Shown: positions 39,106 to 53,093 of the stretch, one piece after another
Numbering within the stretch: the first letter of the stretch is position 1
Layout: every line of letters starts with the position of its first letter
Assembly: GCA_034670405.1 (NCBI GenBank)
Contig: JAXDDX010000004.1
Coordinates: 3,454,001-3,518,000 of the forward strand
Reading direction: 5' to 3'
Length of the DNA: 64,000 nt
Origin: Hoplostethus atlanticus
Lineage: Eukaryota; Chordata; Actinopteri; Trachichthyiformes; Trachichthyidae
Program-made: the position numbers and the translations under genes
The notes under the pieces: generated by a model
Database searches by the model: none
Told to the model about the DNA's origin: nothing
Seen by the model: the letters and a program-made list of their open reading frames with translations, nothing else

Positions 39106-40594
39106 ATGACCAGCCTGAAGCGCCTACCCATGGAGCGCACCGTCGGGGGTTCCATCCCCGCCACCGACGAGTTCTACACTCGCCACCTCCGCATGGTCAA
39201 TGGAGGGGCTGTGCCAACCCGCACAGACAATGTCCATCCCCCTGGCGGCACCGGAGTGCCTAAAATGGGAGTACGGGCGCGGGTGGCTGACTGGCCCCCT
39301 AGGAAGGACTTTGGAGGGGCCCTGTGGCAGCCGACAATGGAGCCTGAGCACCCTGGCATGCAATCTGGCGGACAGAGTCATGTAAAGTTAGGCCATTTAA
39401 TTAGCCCTCAGGACTCATCCATGCTGCGTAACATCCACAACACTTTGAAGAACCGAACCCAGGCCCAGGCCAACAACTACAGCCCTGACAACCGTTATCT
39501 GGCCCCAGGAGACTACCAAGGCCCTGCACACAGGAACCCACGTCAGAGACGCATCCGTCAGCGCAGCAACAGTGACATGACCATCAGTGAGCTAGAGGGC
39601 AGTGGGGACAGTGGTGAGGACTGGGGTCCACCACCAGGGGCCAAGTGGTCACCTCTCCACCGCGAGTATGGTAGCACCTCCTCCATAGACCAGCATGGTG
39701 CATCTGGAGAGAGCTTCTTTGAAATGCTAAAGGGTTACCAAGGGGAGAAGGCTGACCAGCGTAGCCCTGCTCCAGAGAGACTGGAGGACCTGCTGAATGT
39801 TGGGTCAAAGCAAGCCACCATCGATCTTCAGGAGGACACAGACAGCCAGCCTCCTAAAGCCAAGGACCGAGATAAGCCCCACAAGAGACGTACTAAATCG
39901 GAGACCGGGGGTGAATCGATATTCCGAAAACTTCGGAATGTGCGAGGGGAGTCGGACTCCCCCAGGGCGGGGTCTGATGCAGAGGATGGCCGGTCAGAGG
40001 AGATGGGACCCCCTCTCAAGCCCTGGGTGTGTCAGAAAGGCTTTGCTCACTACGATGTTCAGAGCATGCTGTTTGACATGACTGATGTCATCCAGTTGCG
40101 GCAGAGTGCAGGCAAGAGGAAGAACACCACCACGGGGGCATCTGCTGCTGCTGCAGCCTCAGCCACCTCCACCCTCTCCTCCACCCACAGCCTTCCCTAC
40201 AGCTCCCCTGGTGGCAGCCAGGAGGAGCTCAACGCAAGGGACAGCCCTGGTCTGGATGCATTGGAAGAGCAGAACAACGAGATGTTGCTAAGCTGCCCCT
40301 GCTTCCGCAATGAGATTGGCGCCGATGGCACTGGCAGGCGTAGAGTGGGAGCAGGTGGGGCAGGGCCCCATGGGCTGGTGGGTGGTGGAGGAGGTAACAG
40401 TGGCTCAGGGAGTCTGAGTGGCGAAGGAAACTTGTATGAAACTTCTGTTAGCCCCCACTGCACCAATGCTGGAGTAGCAGTGTTAGAGGGACCAAAGGAG
40501 GGCCCCAGCACACTCAGCGACAAAGGCAAGCAATACATTGTGGAGCATGTGGACCTGGGAGCCTACTACTATAGGAAGTTCTTCTACCTTAGGG
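39106..40594 (+). CDS. sipa1l1: sipa1l1 large N-terminal exon
   Basis: This 1,489-nt exon encodes residues 1-496 and ends in phase 1. It holds the family blocks [76 protein letters not shown] and [13 protein letters not shown], then [11 protein letters not shown] and [18 protein letters not shown] at the edge of the GAP region. RSNSDMT and GSTSSID are serine-rich basic sites of the type bound by 14-3-3 or phosphorylated. A glycine-rich insert near residues 420-440 (about 40,346-40,420), [15 protein letters not shown], is longer than in the mammalian protein as I recall it. Confidence 0.93.
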
Positions 40595-42760
40595 GTGAGA
40601 TACACTTTAACTGCTTTCATTACATTTGCTCAGTAGCATATAAATGTGTTGTTAAAAGCAGTAATGTTGAATTTCCCCAACAGATGTTTTTAACGGTGTC
40701 TGTTTCTTAGAGCACTGGAACTACTTTGGGATGGACGAGGCGCTGGGTCCGGTGGCAGTGAGCCTGCGCAGGGAGAAGCTGGAGGAGGACAAAGAGCATG
40801 GCCAACAGTACAACTACCGCCTCATCTTCAGAACCAGTGAGGTCAGCCATAGTGTCCTGCCTACACACCGACCTCAACACCACGTCACACCACTCCTGAC
40901 TGCTGTGGGATGAATCTGCCCACAGCCATTAAAGATGCAGTCCATGATTATTTTTCCACCGAATCATACCCGGCTTACTGTTTTGTTTAAACATTGGGGA
41001 AGTTGAGAAAATAATTTTGTGGCTGACGAGAACGAGTTTATTGTGGTGGTGTTTTAAAATGTTTGTGTAATTTCTCAAATGGCCACTTGGGGACGTGTAA
41101 CAATCCCTGAGCCTACCTTTCAAGGAGCGTATCTCCTGTATACCGAAGCCTGCCAAGATGCAGGTGTGTATAGCTCAGTTACTATGCGTCATACTAGGAA
41201 GACCAGCTAGAGGTGGAACCAGTCTCAGTCCTTGTTCCTCATTATGCAACCAGCCCTCGGGCTCTTCAGCTGTCTCACCACATCAGCACTGTGTGAAGAA
41301 ACTTCAGGAAGTCTACTCATCCTCCAGCCTCCGAGGCATGTCAGTGCCACAAAACCTCAAACCACGTTGTGCCGAACTTAACTTCTCTGTTTCAGTGAAA
41401 ATAGTTTGTCATATTTAGTTGCATTTTTTAGTTCCAAGTCTTTTGCATTCGGTTTAGTGGATTTTTGTGCTTGTGATTTTGTGCTTTGCCTCTGGATTGT
41501 GGGAGTGTTTTATCATACGTACGTACATTCCCAGACAGAACTATAAGGCACCTGTTTGTTTTTACTTCTGGATAGAAGTAGGACAGGTGCGTGTGATTAC
41601 CCCCCCCGCTACTGACCAAAATACCTTAACACCCCCCCCCTCCTCCCCCCATCCAAACATGGAGAACACAGTCCCATTGTCACAGCCCCGCCCTGAGGTT
41701 TGCAGGAGAGAAAGCCTCCGTCCGTTCCAGCTGCATATGATAGCTGAGTGATTGAGTTCACTCCCAGAGCCCAGCACAATGCAGAGTCTGTGTACGCAGA
41801 ATGCTTGGTCAAGCCCCTCCTTCCCTCCGTTCCACTTTGTATTTACCCCAGGCCAAGGCTTGAATCATAACTGTCTTGTTGTTTTATGTCAGATTCTTTA
41901 AGGGCAAAAAACAGAAGATGGAATTACTCTTAAAAACCACTGCGGCTTGTTTTGTCTGGGCAGGCATGTTTCAGTGCCTTCCCTCTGCAAGAGAAAGTTC
42001 AAAGCACATTAAGGTTTCCCGAGGTGCATTCTTTCTCTTCTCATACTCGTTTTATTTTTTTATCCTCCTCCTCCCTCCCTGCCTCCCCCTCCCCCTCCCA
42101 TCCAGCTGACCACTCTTCGAGGTTCTGTCCTGGAGGACGCGGTGCCCTCCACCTCTAAGCACGGTACTACCCGAGGGCTGCCCATTAAAGAGGTATTGGA
42201 GTACCTGCTGCCTGAGCTGGATGTGTCCTGCCTCAGACTGGCCCTCAACACGCCAAAGGTCACCGAGCAGCTGATGAAACTGGACGAACAAGGGGTATGA
42301 GGATAAAGCATAACCTCCCAAAGTACTGAAGCAGAGATTCCTGTCAGTAAAGAAAAGAAAAGTGAAAGCACAGAATAATATTAATGAAAATCTGAGTGTC
42401 TTTTAGAAATCTGTTTTAGGGGACATTGTAAGGACCAACCATAAAGCATTGATTAGAATGATTTAATGTTGATCCTGGCTTTTGGACTAAATATGGGTTT
42501 GTCTCTTTGTGTCTGTACGTTTGCCGTTGCACAGCTGAGTTTCCAGGTGAAGGTGGGGGTGATGTACTGCCGGGCGGGCCAGAGCACTGAGGAGGAGATG
42601 TACAACAACGAGATGGCGGGCCCCGCCCTGGAAGAGTTCCTCCAACTGCTGGGGGAGAAGGTCCGCCTCAAGGGCTTCACCAAGTACCGGGCCCAGCTGG
42701 ACACCAAAAGTAACTGCTCCCACACACACTCCTACAAGATGACACAAGATGTCGCTTGCT

Positions 42761-42806
<46 letters not shown>

Positions 42807-45776
42807 GTCTCTGTCTGTCTCTCTCTCTCAACCTCTCTCACATACAAACAGATTTGACCCAGATTATCATGCATCTTCAGAGTGATTGATCATTGCAGTT
42901 GATAGCGGAGGGTATCAAAGTGTCTTTTGCCGTCTAGATCGCGGCCTTGAGTTTTATCACCAGCAATCCTAAGGTAGTTTCAGTAATCCCAGAAAGGACT
43001 TGGTTTATCAGCACGGGTCCCGGCTAGCCTTCAATTTGGGTTTCTCCCTCTTCATATTACACTGTGCTTTGCTCCTTTAACTTGTTTTTGTCAAATATTT
43101 CCTTTCACTTCACCTCATTTGGTGCTCTCTCTCCTGCTCTGTCCTCCACTCTTTCACTTTGATCTTTGCTCTCTCTGTCTCTCTATCCCTTTGTCCCTGT
43201 TGTGTCCACACCACCGGCCCCTCAATGGTCCTAACGAGCGCAGAAATTGGCAGCTCATCCCAAACTCGGATGTAATTGCTTCAAGCTATTTTAGGTTGTC
43301 AGGCTGGCCATACAACTTGACTGAAACCTACCAGATCAGTTGCTTGGATGTTAGACAGAAGTAGTAAATCACTTTTATGGTTTATGGTCTTGTTTTCCAC
43401 CCACACACTGAAACTTTAATCAAATCGTTTGGCACAAACTGAATGTGTCCATTGTTCTAGACTGCAATATCAAACACAAATGCAAAGGGCTCCACTTACA
43501 GGATGCATGAGTAAAATCAATTTATTGTTGTCATTATGGACTTTGGTTTTAACAGGCATCTTTTCCAAGCAGACACTGATCCACAGTACACGATCCTGTA
43601 GTAGTTCTGGCTATGGTGAAATTGCATCCTGTCTTGTACAGAAAGCATTGAGCAGACAGAATGCACATCTGAGAGAGACGGGTGGCAGCAATAGTGCAAT
43701 GGCATTGCAATGGCTCCTAACATTGTATTGCTATTTTCCTCCAGCGGATTCCACGGGCACCCACTCCCTGTACACAGCGTACAAGGACTATGAGATCATG
43801 TTCCATGTGTCAACGCTGCTGCCTTACACGCCCAACAATAAACAACAGGTACAGTTTCTGTGAAATACCGTTAGCATATCAGGAAATGGAAAAATGAAAA
43901 TGTGTGGAGAATTGTTGTCCCAAAGATAACTTGCGAGTAAATGTGTGTCATTGAGAGGAATGCCTTATATTGTAGTATGTCTTTGCTATCAGATCCAAGT
44001 CCCATTTCTCCATGTTAACATGCTTTATTGTTTTCCGTTGGCCAGTTGCTGAGGAAGCGCCACATAGGGAACGACATCGTGACCATCGTGTTCCAGGAGC
44101 CCGGCGCTCACCCCTTCACCCCCAAGGCCGTCCGCTCCCACTTCCAGCACGTCTTCATCATCATCCGTGTGCACAACCCCTGCTCCGACAGCACATGCTA
44201 CAGGTGAGGCTTTTTATTTGACCGGGAGAGATCAAAGTGTAAAACTGAACTCAAGGAGCAGACTAAAGAAAATTGAGGTTTTATTAAAAAGTTGGAGAGG
44301 TGGAACTCTAAAGGCCAGAGAAGCAGGCTTGTCATCAGAAGGCCACCAATTCAAATCCCCAAACCAGGCAAGGAAAACTCTCTCTGGTCTCTCGACATGT
44401 CACGGTGCCTTTAAGCAAGGCATTTTACCCCCAGTTGCTCCGCCTTAGTGCAGTTGCTCTGTGGCTGTAGTGGGCAGCCCCTAGGTGTGAATGTATGAGG
44501 ACCACATTGAAAGAAGTCCAGGAATTTTTTCGTATTATCATGACAATTTTACTTCACATGTATGCATGTTAAGTGGAAGAAAGAAAGGAAGGAAGGAAGG
44601 AAAGAAGGTAGGTAGGTGCTGGGAAAGATCATGTCTGCTTGACAAACCCCCTCACCGGATAAATAATGGTTAAGAAAAAGCCATGGAAACGTTTCTAGTT
44701 TGCAGTCGTACAGAATTATGAGTATGATTGACGTTGCGGTTAACAGTCATGAATGTACACCGATCAGCCACGACATTAAAACCACTGACAGGTGAAGTGA
44801 ATAACATCGATTATCTCGTTACAATGGCACCTGTCAAGGGGTGGAATATATTGGGAAGCAAGTGAACAGTCAGTTCTTGACGTTGATGTGTTGGAAGCAG
44901 GAAAAATGGGCAAGCGTAAGGATCTGAGCGACTTTGACAAGGGCCAAATTGTGACGGCTAGACGACTGGGTCAGAGCATCTCCAACACGGCAGGTCTTGT
45001 GGGGTGTTCCCGGTATGCAGTAGTTAGTACCTACCAAAAGTGGTCCAAGGCAGTGTGATGCTCTGGGCAATGTTCTGCTGGGAAACCTTGGGTCCTGGCA
45101 TTCATGTGGATGTTACTTTGACACGTACCACCTACCTAAACATTGTTGCAGACCAAGTACACCCCTTCATGGCAACGGTATTCCCTGATGGCAGCGGCCT
45201 CTTTCAGCAGGATAATGCGCCCTGCCACACTGCAGAAATTGTTCAGGAATGGTTTGAGGAACATGACAAAGAGTTCAAGGTGTTGAACTGACCTCATCCA
45301 CTAGCAGAGTTTTGAGTTTCGACCTATCTCCGTCCAGAACGTGGCCCCCTAAAAGCGCCACACCGCTCTTAGTGTGCCACCAGCTGTGTCGTTCTCATGC
45401 AGGTAGCTAGCTATTAAAACAAAAGCATTGACTGGAAGGCATGGGTCGCTGTAGCACATAAAAGCCTGTTGCGTGACCACTGCACCGTCTCTCCAGAGTG
45501 TGTGTGTGTGTGTTTTCCTTTGTGTGTGTGTGTCTGCGTAAGTATAAATTTGTTTGATTATGGTTGACCAGGAGAGATTGGCCCTGCAGCGGCTGTCTAA
45601 CTGATGGGAGTTGCTCTCTCTTCCTCTACTGGCTGATTTTTGGCCGCGTGATGATTTACACTTCCGCATTGCTACCCCACCGCAGACACACACACACACA
45701 CACAGGCACAATCTTACAAGTACACACACACTCACAATGTGTGCTCTCCATTTTTGTGGTTCTCGTTGTTTCTCTT

Positions 45777-45816
<40 letters not shown>

Positions 45817-46777
45817 GTATTATGTACACATACTTGCTCTCTCTTGCGCTCCGTCTCTCCTTTTACCTCGTTCTCACAGTCACTTGCGCACACACACACT
45901 CACACACACACACTTTCCCCTTGCACACATACAGTAATTCACTCAAAAGCTCACTCTTCACACACTCATATAATACACGTGCCCCTCCTCCCCCCTGCCT
46001 GCCACTTTGCCTTGGGGCAGCGAGAGCCGGAGCAGTCTGAAGGAGTTAGCGCCACGCACATCAAGGGCTCTGTTCACCCGGACGTGCAGGCGAGTGGGTA
46101 GGATTGTTGGGAGCAGAAGTCCCTCAGAGCTCACAGAGTCCACGTCGGGAACGGACCGGGTCAGACCTAGCCTTCTGTCTCTCAGCTCACACCCGCATCC
46201 AAGTCGGGCTAATTTATTTTGAGCCCTCTTGCCCTCCTTCTCTCTCCCCAGTCCCTTTTTTTTTTTTCTTCTGTCCACCTTTTTTTTACCCCTAAACCTT
46301 TTGATTTGGAGTCAGGGAGTGTTTTGAAGGAAGAGAGAAAAGGGGAAAGGACGATATGCTGGTTGTCCTGGTTTTTCCTTCTGGATGAAATGGAGAGGCG
46401 TAGGACACAGGAGCCGTGAGGACGATCTAGCTACCCCACCCAAGCCACTCACACACTCCCAGCCTTTGGATTCTATTCAAGTCCTGTGGATTTACCCACC
46501 ACACATCAAGACTCCAGTCCTGACTGTTACAGGGCAGCTTTTTATTGATGGGGGGTCCTGGAAGAGAGAATTGGAAGAGCATTCAACTGCTACAAGGATC
46601 TGCTACTCGCTATTGAGTGGTTGTGTTGTTGTGTTGTTGGATTGTAGCAAGACAGAATCAAATCACCAGTACAGCTACTACGCCTATCACTGTGACGAGG
46701 AATGAGGATGTATAGCTCAATAATAATCTGAAGACCATAGGTCCACTGGTCAGCAGGTGAGGGGTGTGTGTCTGTGT

Positions 46778-46820
<43 letters not shown>

Positions 46821-49800
46821 AGTGTGCGTGTGAGTGTGTGTGTGGTTTGACAGCAGGTGACCTGTGCAGTGTGAAGTTGATCATCTTTGTACTGATGACT
46901 TTGCCACTCACTGGATACCAAAGCTCCATGGATTTCAGCTGGTCACTGGTTGTCACACATGCATGCGTGCGCAAGCACACACACACATCCACACACACAC
47001 ACACACACACACATCCACACACACATCCAACCCTGCACAGACGCTGCCTTGAATGGCGATTACACACAAAGACATTGTTTGTTGTGATTTCTCCAATGAC
47101 TAAAGGGACATAAGATTAATTCAACCTTCTGTTTCTGAGTATCACTTCTCTAATCTCTACTAAAGTATAGGTTATGATTTGTTGAGTCATCTAGTTATTA
47201 ATAGCCTGTTGTTGCCTGCTGCTGAGATTTGGATTATGTCCAGGTCATATTGAGCCAGACCGGAGCATTAGAGGAGTAAGTGGCCTGGGGCCAGCCGGGT
47301 GCTAATCTGCTGCTTTCAACGTCTGCCTAAAAGTCACATAGGGCCAGCAAGCCAGATTGCATAACTAGAGCTTTGTTCAGGCTGTTCTTGCTTGCAGGCT
47401 AGTTCTAGCTATAGCCCTGCCTCTCCATACATGATGTATCAGAGTGCCACTCTGTGTGTGTCTGTCTGTCTGTCTGCATTGGGAGCTGGCTTGTCAGCTG
47501 TATTTGTGATGTACATTATTTATATGGCGGGTTTACTCAGGCATGGGTCGCAACATTCCAGCTGCAGGCTCAGCCTGCATTATCTGTTTAATGGGCTGGA
47601 TGGAGACTTGTCATGACCGTCACATCAGCTTACCCAATGCTAAGTCTCAGTCGTTCCACACTCACAAGGCTTCTACTGTATATACTACTGTCTGTGTGTG
47701 AGTGTGTGTGCATTCATAGCTTCCATCGCTTGCAACTCCTTGAGGAGTTATGCAGATCAAGAGTGGGTGTTGGCATGCTACCAGATGTATGCAGTCAAAA
47801 TGTATTTAAAAGCACAGCAGGTTTGAGACAGCATTAGATACCCGTTTACTAATTGATAGAAATCCAACTCGAGGACCATCATTGTGTAGAATTGGAATAG
47901 GAGAGGTGGAGGGTAACAGGAGGAGAGCCCCGCCCATAGGAAGTCTAACGCCCTCCTTTCTACTCACAAGTGAAACAGGTCGAAGGCAACAACACCTAAG
48001 GGGAAACCTTTCACTGATATCTCCACTATTCTTTACGAGCCCATATGTTGTTTGTCCTTGGGGCGTACTACTCACTGGTGCAGTGTGTTGCTACAATGGC
48101 GTGTAAGGTGTGTTTTAGACATGCCTTACTATAGATTTCCAAATATGGATTATGATTTCAGTTTATTTATGTATCAGTGACCTCATACTCCCCTCCCTAC
48201 ACTTCTCTTTCTTTCTCCGGCAGTGTGGCTGTCACCCGTTCCCAAGACGTGCCCTCCTTCGGCCCCCCGCTCCCCAAGGGTGTGACCTTTCCCAAGTCCA
48301 CAGTCTTCAGGGACTTCCTGTTGGCCAAAGTCATCAACGCTGAGAACGCTGCCCACAAGTCAGACAAGTTCGGTGCCATGGCAACACGCACACGGCAGGA
48401 GTACCTGCGGGACCTGGCGGAGCGTCACGTGACCAGTACGCCAGTAGAGCCCACTGGGAAGTTCCCCTTCATCTCTCTGGCCCACAAACGACGGGAAAAG
48501 GTGCGTCCCTACAGCGGGGCGGAGCTTCGCAGCCTGGGAGCGGTGACCTGGCAGGTCCACGCCGAAGACCAGGTGGCCGGCGCTGAGCGCGAGTGCCTAT
48601 TGGCCGTCTCCAACGACTTCATCATCCTGTTGGACCAGGAGGCCAAGGCGGTGGTGTTCAACTGTGTCACGCGCGATGTCATCGGCTGGTCGTCGGGGAG
48701 CCCCGCCTCCATGAAGATCTACTATGAGCGCGGGGAGAGCGTGTCGCTGCGCTCCATCAATAACAATACAGAGGACTTTGGAGAGGTGGTCAAAAGACTG
48801 GAGGTCAGTGGGACATGATGTCCTGACAATACATCTCATCAGCACACACACCATCTGTTGTCGCTATCATCACTGACACATGGCTTGTAATGAACACACC
48901 TCTGATTGTCATGAACTTTTATTTTATATTTACATTTGAGGTGTTTATCTGACACGCTTATCCAGAGTGGCTTACAGTGACTGCAACAATAAGATAACAT
49001 TTCTAAAAGTCAGTGGTAAGGAGTACAAAGGTCAGGGCCTCTTCCAGTACTCCTGTGACCACAGTAACAACTATGGAAGAGAAAAGTGCTTAGCAGTGTT
49101 TTGCTGGTGTCGTTGACGTTCGTTCCAGTGGTAGAGGGTGTCAGGGGACATGTTGTGGTCACTTTCCACTTGCACGACAACGGAGGTATGAAATCATATC
49201 GTGGCTGTTATGATGGCAACATGAGGGCGTGGCCTCTAATTACACCGTCAACTGAAGCCACAGCTGTTGTGTTGTGACTCTATGATTATAAGCCATGCTC
49301 AGCATAATACACGGTAATTTAGTGACATGATATCATCACTGCGGTGCAGGTAAGGCGATGCTTTATGGTGAGGTATTTGGATCATGCTTCTGACAACGCA
49401 ATTCTAGTTGATGATGGTAAATAAGGTGACGACTTAACACTGCCTGCTACCAGTAGCGGCACGTGTCATTGTATGATTGCGTGATATTTTTTTTTTTTGC
49501 CATAGTCTTTGTTGTGGGCATCCTGGCATGCATCAGAGCCGTAGCCTGATATCCGGCACTGCTCCTGTTGTGGTTTCGCTCCAGGGCCGTTCTAACCACT
49601 ATTTACTTTCCAGTCAACTTCACGCAGGTAGGGGCAGCGCTAGGCAGGGTGTGTAACCGTAGACAATTATGAGGAAGTCTACCGAAATATCCAAATGAAA
49701 GGGTTTTATGTTCATAGGTTGTGATGGATAGATCGTGTTTGAGCTTGTGTGAGGTTGCTGCTAGGGTCAGGTGAGATTTATCATAGATGTGCTTGAGTAG

Positions 49801-52800
49801 AAGACAGTATATTTGCCTGCAAAAGGCTCACAAGGGTTTGTTAGAAATTGTTAGTGCATGGTGCATTCCTTACATTCCTCCTCTGATTCCTCCACCTGCA
49901 CCTCCACCCCTCCACTCTATCTATCCTCTAGCTGTTGACCAAGGGCTGTCAGACCACGGAGATGACCCTGCGCCGTAACGCCCTTGGCCAGCTGGGCTTC
50001 CACGTCAACTTTGAGGGCATCGTGGCGGAGGTGGAGCCCTATGGCTACGCCTGGCAGGCTGGGCTCAGGCAGGGCAGCCGACTGGTCGAAATCTGCAAGG
50101 TGTCCGTGGCCTCGCTGTCCCACGAGCAGATGATTGACCTGCTCCGAACCTCCGTCACCGTCAAGGTGGTCATCATCCCCCCGCACGAGGACTCCACACC
50201 ACGCAGGTAGAGTAGAGTGGGCATACACATAATGCTCTACATGTGCAGGAGAGCTCAATCGGGACTATCTAGTTTACACTGACACACACACACATCTGTC
50301 CCATACACTTAACCAGATGAAACATGGATCACTAAGACAGCTGTCTGGGGCTTTTATGAGGCTGTCAGTGTTCTTACCATGAATGCTTCATGTGCCGACA
50401 GAGGCTGCTCAGAAATCTACCACATGCCATTGGTGGACTACAAGAACCACAAGGAGGGCATGCCCTACGAGTTAAAGTTCCCATTCCGCACCAGCAACAA
50501 CAACAACACCAAGTGGCCCCGCACCTCGTCCAGCCCCCAGGCACGCACTGGCGGCATGGGGGGAACTCTGATCAAGGCCCCGTCTTCAGACTTCACCGAC
50601 CGCAACTCTGCCGCCATCCCGCGCAGCGTTTCCAGCGACGGACGACCCCTCAACCCCAAAAGGTAAGACTCCTAAGCATTCAAGCAAATCTACCAAAGAA
50701 TGGCTCAGGAAAAAGAGGTTTAGTGTGTTTTGGATTGGCCAAGTCAAAAACACATATTTTTGCACACAGGAATATGATTTATTGTTAAATAAACCAGTAT
50801 CAAGTCAATGATATCATATTTATTTGTGCATGTTCTTTATTTGGGATATCTTCATTAAGATTTCAGGTTTAGAAAAGGATTCCGATACAGGTTATTCCTC
50901 CTATAATATATGAAAAAATGACCACCCTCTTGTAGGATTCACAAACTTTCAAACATGACTGGAAGCCCCGATGGATCCACAGTTGTTTTCATTTTCACTC
51001 TTGTCTCAGTTGAGAAAGTGATCCCATATTTCATTCCAACTTCCATTAAAAGTCTTAAATATAACTTGATGAAACTCTCCGGCGCCCTGCATTCAGAGCT
51101 GCTGTCTGTCTACCTACATTATCATCCTCATGTGTCCCCCACAGGTATTCCCCAGGGAACGACAACTACGCTCTGGCCTGTTCGATTGTGATGGGCCGCT
51201 CTATGCACAACGCAAACTCGCCCTCCACTCTGTCCTACACAGACAGCAGCACTGCGGGCTCCAACCACTGGAGGCAGAAGTCCATGCCCGACGGGTGAGT
51301 TCAACCGTCCCTGGCTAAAACACTCGGTCTGCTGAGTGCCATGCTTGGCGCTATGAGCTGACAAATGACGTTCTCCATCTCTCCTCCCAGGTTTAATAAC
51401 AACAACCGCCACTCCCCGGTGTCATCTGAGCGCCAGGTGGCGGGCGAGGGGGTCAATGGGATGAAACCTTCCCCCGGTACTGGCAGTGGTGTCGTATGGT
51501 CCAGAACCGGGGAGGGGGAAGCAGCCAGCATCCTGGGGGATAAAACCAGTACAGGTAAGAAGAACTCAATGGAGTCTGGGCTCAGCTCCAGTGACAACAA
51601 TATGAAACTATCACTCATCTACAGACTGAACTACTCACACGTCCTTGCTTTCTTCAGACCCTGTGGTCTCCAAGGTAGTGATGCCTCGACTCCAGCAGCC
51701 AGAGCAGAGTGGCCATGTGTCTCCTAACAAGAACACTAAGGTGAGCCAGCAGCAGTAAACACTGTACTTACCTCACACCTCTTGGACAGGGTGTGACAGG
51801 GTGATAAGGGAAACCAAGTAGCCAAAAGGGCTGCCGTTTAAAGATTACCTCAAAGATGTTTCCTAAATGCTCTTGAGTAAAGGTATCTCATGTGTATATT
51901 ATGTGTACCTGTGCCAAGAACAAAACAAAATTTCCCAAAATCAGCTAAAATTCTACCGTGGAATGAGCAATCGCTTGTCATATTGTGGATGTGTCTGTTG
52001 ATATGAAAGTAAACCATCCATATACTACAAATACGACACTAATGTTGCTGAATCCTCCAACACACACTGTGAGACCATCTTGTGAAATACAATACTGTCA
52101 GAATTTAGAGAAAAATGAATGTTTTCACTATATTAAATGAATGATTTGCTGTCTTATCTCTGAATAGGCGGATGCTCCATATTCATCCAGCCAATCAAGC
52201 AGCAACACGCTCTCCAGCAACGCCTCCAGCTCCACCCACAGCGATGAGAAGTGGTATGAAGTTGGCTCGCGGTCAGGGGTGCGGAGTGACCTAGAGCTCA
52301 ACGGCTATCTCCAGGGGACGTCCACTGACAGCGGCATCGATGCCACCTCCTTCACCGCCACCCAAAGCAGCACGGCCTCCTCCACCGGCGCTTTCAGGGC
52401 CAAAGACAAGATCCCATCCTGGCAGGATGACCCAGCAGGCAGCCGCAGGACCACCGACGCTTCCCCCCCAACATCCGACTCCCTGGTCCCCCTCGGAGGC
52501 GGCGAGATCCCGGCCAAGAGCCCCTCGGCTTTCCCCCTGGCTCCCGATAGCAGCTCCTACACCCTCAACGATGCTGCCTCCCACTCCAGGTGTGCTGCCG
52601 TTCTATGAGTCAGCTGTTTAGGCAGCTGAGGAATTTGTTCTCGCGCATCAATGTTTCATTAAACAGACAGTGATTCATTGTAGTCCGGATATATCCTGTG
52701 CTGTCCCAGATGGAAAAGTCCAAAGCTCGGCGGTTTGGTGTTAGAGGAGAGAGAGAGAGAGAGAGAGAGGAAGGAGGAACTCGGTGTGTGTGGTTGTGAA

Positions 52801-53011
52801 TTTGTGTGTATGCCAGTCTCTCAGCATCCGTGATAGAAAGGGGAATGCTTGAAGTTGCTAGAAATGCAGACCGTGAGCTCAGCACCGTTCCCCCCTCTTC
52901 TAAATCCCACTTCCATTCAATCAACCCAAGCTTTCGTCTTTCTCTTCTTCACTCGCCCATAAATAACTCCTGCGCCACGAGACCTGTACACCAGCAACGT
53001 TGTTTTATAGT

Positions 53012-53093
<82 letters not shown>

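Noticed and set aside
40085-40538. Alternate-frame peptides inside the large sipa1l1 exon
   Set aside because: Shadow frames of a high-GC coding exon. The frame with conserved family blocks is the real one.
42466-42885. 139-residue plus-strand frame over sipa1l1 exon 4
   Set aside because: It is the true exon 4 read through its donor into a CT microsatellite, giving Leu-Ser repeats.
45040-45291. Apparent 83-residue plus-strand gene
   Set aside because: It is the C-terminal piece of a Tc1-type transposase in an internally deleted element.
45349-46101. Several frames of Thr-His or Cys-Val repeats
   Set aside because: Direct translations of CA/GT microsatellites in sipa1l1 intron 6.
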